Origin: a bacterium
GTDB lineage: Bacteria > BMS3Abin14
Reading direction: 5' to 3'
NCBI GenBank assembly: GCA_022865845.1
Contig: JALHUC010000582.1
Span: 1-5,387, forward strand
DNA: 5,387 nucleotides
Shown here: positions 1 through 5,387 of the stretch, piece by piece
Position numbering within the stretch: the first letter of the stretch is position 1
Layout of the letters: every line of letters starts with the position of its first letter
Position numbers and translations under genes: made by a program
Notes under the pieces: generated by a model
What the model saw: the letters and a program-made list of their open reading frames with translations, nothing else
Databases searched by the model: none
Told to the model about the DNA's origin: nothing

Positions 1-24
1 AAGGGTGATAACGCAGCAGATGGT
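1..24. repeat. Tail fragment of a further long-type repeat unit, cut by the window edge
   Basis: These 24 bases match 356-379, the end of the long unit, with a single mismatch (G at 23, A at 378). They resemble the ends of the 73-bp units much less well. The unit interrupted by the window edge is therefore probably a long one. The match continues through the shared marker to base 45 against 400, after which the copies diverge. Confidence 0.75.
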
Positions 25-97
25 GTGCTATTGAGGGCCGAACCCAGAATTTAAGAAGTTATTGAGGATTCCGAGGAGGAAGGACGACGTAGATGGC
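25..97. repeat. 73-bp repeat unit 1
   Basis: This unit runs from GTGCTATTGAGGGCCGAACC to CGACGTAGATGGC. It is identical over all 73 bases to the next unit, so one of the two is a very recent duplicate. It carries G at unit position 11, like the second and fourth units. Confidence 0.9.
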
Positions 98-170
98 GTG
101 CTATTGAGGGCCGAACCCAGAATTTAAGAAGTTATTGAGGATTCCGAGGAGGAAGGACGACGTAGATGGC
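98..170. repeat. 73-bp repeat unit 2, identical to unit 1
   Basis: This is a perfect copy of the preceding 73 bases and directly abuts it. Perfect identity stands out because the other units differ from it at several positions. It suggests slippage or unequal recombination, or possibly an assembly-sensitive copy number. Confidence 0.9.
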
Positions 171-256
171 GTGCTATTGACGGCCGAACCCAGAATTAAA
201 GAAGTTGTTGAAGATTGCGCGCCGCCCCCTAATTTTAAGGTTTTGAATTTCCAACA

Positions 257-290
257 GACCCCGCTTTTAAGAGGCTTCCAAGAAGGGGTC
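257..290. repeat. Inverted repeat GACCCC/GGGGTC inside the long unit
   Basis: A 6-bp GC-rich stem (257-262 with 285-290) encloses a 22-base loop. On neither strand is it followed directly by a T-run, so it does not read as an intrinsic terminator. It may be a structural part of the repeat element; pairing by chance is possible. Confidence 0.4.
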
Positions 291-322
291 AGATACAAGG
301 CCAGAATCCTGAGGAAATCGGA

Positions 323-344
323 GGCGTATATGCCGACATACGTC
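323..344. repeat. Hairpin GGCGTAT/ATACGTC inside the long unit
   Basis: Bases 323-329 can pair with 338-344 (seven pairs, one G-U if the plus strand is transcribed) around an 8-base loop. It lies in the segment that only the long unit carries. No T-run follows, so it is not a terminator. Its role, if any, is unknown. Confidence 0.4.
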
Positions 345-379
345 GAGGCTTTCCGAAGGGTGATAACGCAGCAGATGAT

Positions 380-463
380 GTGCTATTGAGGGCCGAACCC
401 GAACTTTAGAATTACGATATTGTACGTTCGGATTGCCGAGGAGGGAGTTACGAAGTAGATGAT
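380..463. repeat. 84-bp divergent repeat unit (unit 4)
   Basis: It begins with the same 21 bases as units 1 and 2 (GTGCTATTGAGGGCCGAACC and one more C). It then diverges at 401-430 and rejoins the family pattern at GCCGAGGAGGGAGTTACGAA before GTAGATGAT. It is 11 bases longer than the basic unit. Its middle is the least conserved part of the array. Confidence 0.75.
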
Positions 464-536
464 GTGCTATTGACGGCCGAACCCAGAATTTAAGAAGTTA
501 TTGAGGATTGCGAGGAGTAAGTACGACGTAGATGGC
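464..536. repeat. 73-bp repeat unit 5
   Basis: It matches unit 1 at 69 of 73 positions, with differences at unit positions 11 (C for G), 47, 55 and 59. It shares C at position 11 and G at 47 with the long unit. Sequence variants are therefore interleaved along the array rather than clustered by neighbourhood. Confidence 0.88.
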
Positions 537-557
537 GTGCTATTGACGGCCGAACCA
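537..557. repeat. Truncated repeat unit 6 next to the Omp85 stop codon
   Basis: Only about the first 20 bases of a unit are present, GTGCTATTGACGGCCGAACC, after which the match to the family ends. The Omp85 stop codon occupies 563-565 on the minus strand, so array and gene nearly touch. The C-terminal beta-signal of the protein is intact, so the array has not eroded the gene. Confidence 0.8.
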
Positions 558-562
558 GGGGA

Positions 563-3304
563 TTAAAATGCATGTCCGATGGAGAAATGAAATCGGGAGA
601 CGTCTTCAATATCCGTCGCCGGGTTAAGCTTATACCCATAATCCAGGCTGAGCGGCCCGATAGGCGATGACCACCTAACCCCCGCGCCGGCGGAACTCCG
701 CAGTTTAAACTCCGCATCCTCGGGATTAACTGCGTTCTCAAGCCAGATACTTCCGGAATCAAGAAAAATGACTCCGCGAATACTCCTGAAAAGCGGATAC
801 CTCATCTCAATATTGGCGTTCAACATGAAGTTACCGCCTACCGGATCACCGTTGGCATCCACAGGACCAAGACTGTCCAGCTGGTAGCCTCGCACTGAGT
901 TCTGACCTCCAAGGAAAAACCTTTTACTGATGATTACCTCTTCACTTTGTCCGTAGGCCGTTACCGCACCCAACCGGAGCAACCCCGCGAATACAATTGA
1001 ATCTTTCACATTGATGTACCGGCGAACCGCTATTTCAGTTTTAACATACTCGGTCTTGGATCCAAGTTCCGTTGCTGCGTATTCCAGAATGATATCGGCA
1101 AGCACTCCCGACCAGGGGTCCAGGAAATCATCACGGGCGTCGTGGAGGACCTCACCGATGACCGAAGCAACATCCGTTTTCCCCTCGTCATCGGGGGAAA
1201 GCTGGGCATCCTGGGAAACATCGAAAAGACGTAAGCCTTCAAAAACATACCCGACGCGTGATTCCGTTCGTTCAGAAAGAGCCCTCACGAACTGTACACC
1301 CACAGACAGGGAGTCCCGGGAATAGCTCTCTCTCTTTTCAACCAGATCGCTCAGGGAAAGGGCCATGTCGATGGGGAGAGAATTCAGCCATGGGTGGGAA
1401 TAGAGCAGTGTTGTACTTCTCTCAATATCGCTGGCCTTTCCTCTCAGGGAAAGGGATCGTGCCATTCCCATAAAGTTCCGGTTGGTCACTGAAACTTCGC
1501 CCCTCATTTTGTCTTCGCTTCCATAACCTGCCCTGACCCCCACAACATATTTAGCTCGCTCCTTGACCCTTACCATTAGGTCCTTGTGTACACCAGGGAT
1601 CTGCGGGTCGGCAAGCTGTACATCCACAGAACTCATCACCTTCAAGCCATAGATCCGTTCCTGAGCTTTCAGTATTTTGTCCTGGGTCAGAATTTCACCT
1701 CGTTTGAGATCCAGAGCCACACGGATGATCTTTCCTTCTACAGATTCATTCCCGGAGATGATCACGGTGCCAAGGCGCACCAACGGTCCTTCACTCACCG
1801 TTACAACCAGATCAACGGTGTCGTCAGGGTGAATTTCAGGCTCTGTAACCGTAACGGAGGCGTAAAGATATCCCATGCTGCCCAACTCCTGGAGAAGATC
1901 ATCTCTGCCTTTGTTGATAAACTCCGGTACATATGGGTCGCCTGCCTCAATATCCAGGAGTTCCCCTGTCCGTTTTTCCGGAATCGGGCTTCCTACCACA
2001 CTCAGGTTTCTTATTACGTTACGGGACCCCTCGGTCACCGTTAGATGGATCACGACCTCCTGGTACCCTTCCCGGTCAACAAAATTCAGGGGTTCCCTGG
2101 TGAACGCAGTTGAAAGAAAACCTTCCCGCCGGTACTCTATCGCGAGATTTTCAATGCCTTTTTCCATTTCGGTTTTGACGAAAGGCTCTCCCTGAACAAG
2201 ACCTAATGCACTGTTTAACCTCTCCGCCGGGAGGAATCGGGCACCCTCGACACGCAGGTCTCCAATTATGGCTTTAGGACCCCTGTCTATCCTGATAGTA
2301 ATGGCCCGGGTTCCGGTTTCTTCCACCAGATCTTCCAGATCTGCGGAAATGAACGGATACCCCTCATTCAGGTATCGATCCACAACGATTTTTCTCATGG
2401 AAATTTTGGCATTTTCCGGGGTCGCTGACTTAAGAAAAACAGATCTCATTTGTTTAGAAAGCTTTCCAGCTTCCTTTGTATCATCCATCAGGACCTGTAA
2501 CCTGAAATCAGGGCCCTTTTGGATATTGAAGATGATGACCACCGCATCAGGAAAATCCACAGCCGGCTCAACTCTGTAGGTGAGAGATGGAGTCAGATAC
2601 ATTTTTTTGCGCAGGTGATCCCGAACCCTTTTAATATCGGATTCAAGGTCATCACCGTCAAGCCCGGTACCTGGCATGGAACTGATAATGGAGAGCAGCT
2701 TTGTACGGGAAATACCGGCACCACCTGACAACCGCACATCGGAGATGAACCCTCTGTTTCCTTCCACTATTTGAAAAACCACCTTTGTCCTGTTGTCCTT
2801 CCCGGGCTCAATATGATAGGCGATCTCAGTATCGGCAAACCCCCTGAACCTGTAGTATTGGACAAGCCTTCCCACATTCTTAACCAGCTTGTCGTCGGTG
2901 ATCTCCTCGTTGCTCCTGAGATCCACCTTGCTGAGAAGTTCTCTGCCATCAAGGAAGAAGTTTCCCTGGAACTGGATCTCCTCAAGCCATTTTTTCGCTC
3001 GAAGTGAATATTTTACAGTTACCCCCCCGGATGATTCCTTTAAATAAACCTCAACCATTTCATAAAGTCCGGTCCGATAAAAGTTGACAACTCCTTCTCT
3101 GACAAGTTCTGGTCTCAATATGGAACCTTTTGAAAAGGGAATCAGTGCCTTCATTTCCCCTGAAGAGAGCTGAACCCCTTCAACTTCCAGGCCCAGAACG
3201 GTCCTGCCGGCAGATAAAACCAGAGGAGTTCCTTCGGGCAAGGCTGTCCCTGGAAACAGAGAAAGGATGAGGATCGTATGCGCAACTATCAGCCGGAATC
3301 GCAT
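563..3304 (-). CDS. Omp85-superfamily outer-membrane assembly protein (BamA/TamA type) with about seven POTRA domains
   Basis: A complete 913-residue protein that inserts beta-barrel proteins into, or helps build, the outer membrane. Residues 1-21 look like a Sec signal peptide: MRFR, a hydrophobic run LIVAHTILILSLF, then GTA before the likely cleavage site. Seven POTRA-like units follow, each with a beta-alpha-alpha-beta-beta pattern, near residues 35-103, 106-182, 184-264, 265-342, 344-426, 428-506 and 508-583. The barrel spans about 585-913. It has Omp85 hallmarks: RDDFLDPWSG (about 724-733), the loop-6 motif FFLGGQNSVRGY (796-807; VRGY at bases 884-895), FLDSGSIW (847-854), GAGVRWSSPIGPLSLDYGY (873-891) and a C-terminal RFHFSIGHAF ending in Phe as an outer-membrane beta-signal. 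E. coli TamA is ~577 residues with three POTRAs and BamA ~800 with five, so this protein is long for either. The ATG overlaps the upstream tamB stop, which favours a TamA-like partner, but a BamA paralogue is possible, so no symbol is given. Confidence 0.94.
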   Translation of the reverse strand: MRFRLIVAHTILILSLFPGTALPEGTPLVLSAGRTVLGLEVEGVQLSSGEMKALIPFSKGSILRPELVREGVVNFYRTGLYEMVEVYLKESSGGVTVKYSLRAKKWLEEIQFQGNFFLDGRELLSKVDLRSNEEITDDKLVKNVGRLVQYYRFRGFADTEIAYHIEPGKDNRTKVVFQIVEGNRGFISDVRLSGGAGISRTKLLSIISSMPGTGLDGDDLESDIKRVRDHLRKKMYLTPSLTYRVEPAVDFPDAVVIIFNIQKGPDFRLQVLMDDTKEAGKLSKQMRSVFLKSATPENAKISMRKIVVDRYLNEGYPFISADLEDLVEETGTRAITIRIDRGPKAIIGDLRVEGARFLPAERLNSALGLVQGEPFVKTEMEKGIENLAIEYRREGFLSTAFTREPLNFVDREGYQEVVIHLTVTEGSRNVIRNLSVVGSPIPEKRTGELLDIEAGDPYVPEFINKGRDDLLQELGSMGYLYASVTVTEPEIHPDDTVDLVVTVSEGPLVRLGTVIISGNESVEGKIIRVALDLKRGEILTQDKILKAQERIYGLKVMSSVDVQLADPQIPGVHKDLMVRVKERAKYVVGVRAGYGSEDKMRGEVSVTNRNFMGMARSLSLRGKASDIERSTTLLYSHPWLNSLPIDMALSLSDLVEKRESYSRDSLSVGVQFVRALSERTESRVGYVFEGLRLFDVSQDAQLSPDDEGKTDVASVIGEVLHDARDDFLDPWSGVLADIILEYAATELGSKTEYVKTEIAVRRYINVKDSIVFAGLLRLGAVTAYGQSEEVIISKRFFLGGQNSVRGYQLDSLGPVDANGDPVGGNFMLNANIEMRYPLFRSIRGVIFLDSGSIWLENAVNPEDAEFKLRSSAGAGVRWSSPIGPLSLDYGYKLNPATDIEDVSRFHFSIGHAF

Positions 3305-3306
3305 CA
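3302..3306 (-). promoter_or_regulatory. TGATG stop/start overlap coupling tamB to the Omp85 gene
   Basis: On the minus strand the tamB stop TGA (3306-3304) and the downstream ATG (3304-3302) share one A. The ~25 bases upstream of the ATG contain no purine-rich Shine-Dalgarno sequence at the usual spacing; the nearest GGA is over 20 bases away. Initiation therefore probably depends on ribosomes that have just finished tamB. This also fixes the start choice: the ATG is followed at once by a good signal peptide. The overlap is seen directly; coupling is inferred. Confidence 0.75.
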
Positions 3307-5387
3307 GTTTATTTCAAACTGGAAATCCAGGTCCAAACCGTAATCCCTTTCACCAAGCTGCTCCCCTATAAGGGAGAGGGATTTCGTTACCCTGTATTTA
3401 ACCAGTACCTCCTGTTCCTCACTGGCAAGAATTGGAGTTGAGTAGGTAAGGTAAAACTTTTCGCTCAATTTCTTGTCAACCTGGATCCGTGTTGTCCGCT
3501 CACCGCTCGATGAAACGGAGGAAGGGTTGATCGTAAACCTGTCAAAACCGGTAACTTTCTCAACCTCTGTCTCCAGCTTGCCCTTCAGGGCTCTCGTGAG
3601 CAAAAGGGTTGCCTCCGCCGCGGAAAGCCCTCCCCTTGAGGCGAAGGCCTGCTCACCCACCGCACCCCATGTCAGGAGTGCTGCAATGTCGGCCTCGCTT
3701 AGAACAGGGGATGAAGTGAGGTCCAGTTTGAACTTTTCCGGGACACCGCTTGCCAGCAGTTCCACCGTATAGTCAGTAACCGTCCCCTCCCGGTCGAACC
3801 CGGTTACTTCAGCTCTGCCGGAAAAATCAAAATCAGGTTCGATCCGCTTGGGGTTGATAAAACCTACTGACCCGCCGATGATCTCGAAAGTATGACCTCT
3901 GTACTCCAGGGAACCTTCCGTCATTTCAAGCCGCCCCGTCAGCACGGGAGCTGCAGCCGTACCTCTCAGGTGGAGGTTGCCAGCGGCCTCGCCGCGAATA
4001 AGCTTGATATCAACCAGCAGGGGAGAAGCGGTAACCATTTCTACATCCAGGTTGAGCCATTTGCCTTCGGCCCCTTCGCCTCCCTCAATTTGTGGTTCGG
4101 CACTGGCGATATTACCTTCCCCTATAAGGGCGATGAGGTTGTCGATATCAACTTCACGAGTGTATATACCCTGATCCATAGTGACCGTTCCTCTCAGAAA
4201 TCCCCGCCCGTCGGAGAATTTGAGACCCAGATCAGCCCGGTTGACCGTATCCAGGCCTTCAGGAAAATGGATCGGGATGCCCTCTGCTTTCCATGAGAGT
4301 GACCCTTGAACAGGCTTGAAACCGAACATGAACAGTTCACCCGACATTAACAAAGTGCCGCCTTCCGCTTTACCCCGGATCTCGCTGATATGGAGCCGGT
4401 CTCCCACGATCTCAATCTTTCCTTTCAGATCACTTACGGGAAGATCGAAGGGCAGATGAGCCACGCATTTGTTCCCAAGCAGTTCGATGGAACCGTTCAA
4501 AACAGGTTCTGTAAGACTCCCATCGACCTTGAGCTGTGTAATCGCCTGACCGGAGAAGGAATCTACCGTCGGCTCGAGGAAGGTGAGGCCCGCCAGATCT
4601 ATACTTCCGTCCACACTACCCTCAATACCTGCGTCCGGGGCGATGCGGAGGGTGCCGCTGATCACCGATTCACCTGAACGCAAAGGCAATTTCGTGAACC
4701 GGATGCCGGTTTCAGGGAAATAGTCGAAGGGTATCTGGTCCTGGGATATAAAGTGGACCCCGTTGATGGTAAAATCCGCGTCAGTAATGATCCCGTCCAC
4801 ATATGTCTTGTTGACGTTGGCGAGTATTCCACTTGCATCAGCCCGGACCGAAATATCGCCGGAAACTATACTACCCGGAATGCCAACGCCAATAAAGTCG
4901 TTGATCCCCATCCGGTCAATGGTGGCTGGAGTGAAGATCGTACCCGAAAAGGGAAACTCCCCTCGAAGATCAACGCTGGCCGCAGCGGATAACTCCCCAT
5001 CAAACAGGTCTGCTTTGGCCTCCAGTTTAGATCCGTTGAAAAGAAATGCCCCCTTACCTGAACGCCATGTCCTGCCCTCATAAGTTATCTGATCCCATGT
5101 TAGATCGGTACTGGCGCGCAAACCGCTGCCGTCCAGGTTACCTGAAGCCTCCCCCGAAAAGGAGATCTCGCCGCCCAGGGGCACCCTAATGATCTTGATG
5201 TACTCAACTCCCTCCACCAGTATCGGATCCAGAGTACGAACCTTCACCCGATACTCATCCCCTTTTATGGATCCGGACCCTTCCAGGCGTCTCCCATCTT
5301 TTACAACGGCCAACCTGTCGGCTGTGAAAACATCTTCCGTAAAGTTCCCCGCCAGGTAAATTTCCTCAAAGGGCTCTGCCAGTATCC
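3304..5387 (-). CDS. tamB: TamB family translocation/assembly module protein, C-terminal part (5' end outside window)
   Basis: TamB proteins are anchored in the inner membrane and span the periplasm as a long beta-structured groove that meets an Omp85 barrel. They act in outer-membrane protein assembly and, as AsmA relatives, in lipid transport. About 693 residues are visible and the frame stays open to base 5387, so the N-terminal anchor and the start lie outside. The TTG at 5311-5313 is an internal Leu, since coding-like sequence (EEIYLAGNFTEDVFTADR) continues upstream of it. The protein is beta-rich with repeated Gly-Pro-Gly turns, for example GSLTEPVLNGSIEL (about visible residues 289-302) and GTAAAPVLTGRLEM (about 475-488). 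The last ~330 residues match the conserved TamB C-terminal domain (DUF490), including TSSPVLSEADIAALLTWG (bases 3664-3717) and a late VDKKLSEKFYLTYS segment. Only one Cys was seen in the residues downstream of base 5313. The stop overlaps the next gene by one base, which supports joint expression with its barrel partner. The family call is confident; the exact cargo is unknown. Confidence 0.93.
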   Translation of the reverse strand, partial: ILAEPFEEIYLAGNFTEDVFTADRLAVVKDGRRLEGSGSIKGDEYRVKVRTLDPILVEGVEYIKIIRVPLGGEISFSGEASGNLDGSGLRASTDLTWDQITYEGRTWRSGKGAFLFNGSKLEAKADLFDGELSAAASVDLRGEFPFSGTIFTPATIDRMGINDFIGVGIPGSIVSGDISVRADASGILANVNKTYVDGIITDADFTINGVHFISQDQIPFDYFPETGIRFTKLPLRSGESVISGTLRIAPDAGIEGSVDGSIDLAGLTFLEPTVDSFSGQAITQLKVDGSLTEPVLNGSIELLGNKCVAHLPFDLPVSDLKGKIEIVGDRLHISEIRGKAEGGTLLMSGELFMFGFKPVQGSLSWKAEGIPIHFPEGLDTVNRADLGLKFSDGRGFLRGTVTMDQGIYTREVDIDNLIALIGEGNIASAEPQIEGGEGAEGKWLNLDVEMVTASPLLVDIKLIRGEAAGNLHLRGTAAAPVLTGRLEMTEGSLEYRGHTFEIIGGSVGFINPKRIEPDFDFSGRAEVTGFDREGTVTDYTVELLASGVPEKFKLDLTSSPVLSEADIAALLTWGAVGEQAFASRGGLSAAEATLLLTRALKGKLETEVEKVTGFDRFTINPSSVSSSGERTTRIQVDKKLSEKFYLTYSTPILASEEQEVLVKYRVTKSLSLIGEQLGERDYGLDLDFQFEIN

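Larger units (their letters stand above)
171..379. repeat. 209-bp long repeat unit (unit 3) with internal 131-bp segment
   Basis: The first 49 bases (171-219) follow the 73-bp unit with five substitutions. The last 29 bases (351-379) align without gaps to the unit's last 29 bases at about 18 of 29 positions. Between them, 220-350 is absent from the short units. That segment contains two inverted repeats, GACCCC/GGGGTC (257-262 and 285-290) and GGCGTAT/ATACGTC (323-329 and 338-344, with one G-U pair). Either the short units are deletion derivatives of this form, or the segment was inserted into a short unit. The tail at 1-24 shows that at least one more long-type unit exists. Confidence 0.8.
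1..561. repeat. Intergenic tandem repeat array, 73-bp basic unit with long variants
   Basis: This gene-free stretch is made almost wholly of head-to-tail copies of one repeat family. The marker GTGCTATTGA starts at 25, 98, 171, 380, 464 and 537, giving unit lengths of 73, 73, 209, 84 and 73, plus a truncated sixth copy and a tail fragment at 1-24. The array stops within about five bases of the Omp85 stop codon and continues past the left window edge. Frames through it are broken (73 is not a multiple of three, and short units have in-frame TAA), so it is not treated as coding. There are no unique spacers, so it is not CRISPR, and no transposase gene is present. From memory, the segment around 285-379 resembles intergenic repeats common in deltaproteobacterial genomes; this was not checked. 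Confidence 0.9.

Noticed and set aside
35..45. Small hairpin GGG-CCGAA-CCC in each unit
   Set aside because: The stem is only three pairs, and units 3, 5 and 6 carry a G-to-C change that breaks it, so it is not conserved even within this array.
257..290. Intrinsic terminator for the operon
   Set aside because: The GACCCC/GGGGTC stem has a 22-base loop and no T-run directly after it on either strand, and it lies about 270 bases beyond the stop codon.
101..298. 65-residue minus-strand open frame within the repeats
   Set aside because: It crosses repeat boundaries, has low-complexity composition, no recognisable domain and no independent support as a gene.
135..389. 84-residue plus-strand open frame within the repeats
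   Set aside because: It starts at a TTG, spans the junction between a short and a long repeat unit, and ends inside the next unit. It has no Shine-Dalgarno, and the equivalent frame in the short units meets TAA. It is a by-product of the repeat sequence.
25..557. CRISPR array
   Set aside because: Repeats of 73 bp abut each other with no unique spacers between them, unit lengths vary (73, 84, 209), and no cas gene is present.
1011..1325. Plus-strand open frames opposite the two large genes (for example 1011-1325, 1586-2044, 3892-4296, 4390-4677)
   Set aside because: They are antisense shadows of well-supported coding sequence, with no recognisable domains or ribosome binding sites.
3361..4130. 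Repeated, nearly palindromic CCCCTATAAGGG at 3363-3374 and 4119-4130
   Set aside because: Both copies lie in tamB and encode the same tetrapeptide LIGE in frame. Shared codons explain the match better than a regulatory site.

Overview
The window carries the 3' part of one minus-strand operon of a diderm (Gram-negative) bacterium, followed by a non-coding repeat array. Reading in the direction of transcription (right to left), it holds the C-terminal ~693 residues of a TamB-type translocation/assembly protein (entering from beyond base 5387, stop at 3304-3306). A complete 913-residue Omp85-superfamily outer-membrane protein follows (3304-563). The last ~560 bases (1-561) contain no credible gene and are filled with head-to-tail copies of an intergenic repeat.

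The two genes are joined by a one-base TGATG stop/start overlap. They should work together in the cell envelope. TamB is an inner-membrane-anchored, beta-rich protein that spans the periplasm. The Omp85 protein is the outer-membrane barrel whose periplasmic POTRA domains would receive it. Roles discussed for such pairs are insertion of outer-membrane proteins and, for AsmA/TamB-like proteins, phospholipid transport to the outer membrane. Gene order is tamB then Omp85, the reverse of tamA-tamB in E. coli, and the Omp85 protein appears to have seven POTRA domains rather than TamA's three or the five of E. coli BamA. The sequence cannot decide between 'TamA-like' and 'a BamA paralogue'.

The repeat array begins about five bases past the Omp85 stop codon and runs to the window edge. 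Its marker GTGCTATTGA occurs six times, at 25, 98, 171, 380, 464 and 537 (spacings 73, 73, 209, 84, 73). Two adjacent 73-bp units are identical. The 209-bp unit looks like a 73-bp unit opened by a 131-bp internal segment, or equally the short units are internally deleted long units. Base 1 lies inside the tail of another long-type unit, so the array continues to the left.

The organism is most consistent with a deltaproteobacterium-like lineage (Desulfobacterota or relatives). This rests on the tamB-Omp85 order and on a remembered resemblance of the long repeat to intergenic repeats of such genomes. It is an inference, not a demonstrated placement. No RNA gene, CRISPR array, insertion sequence, promoter or convincing terminator was found.
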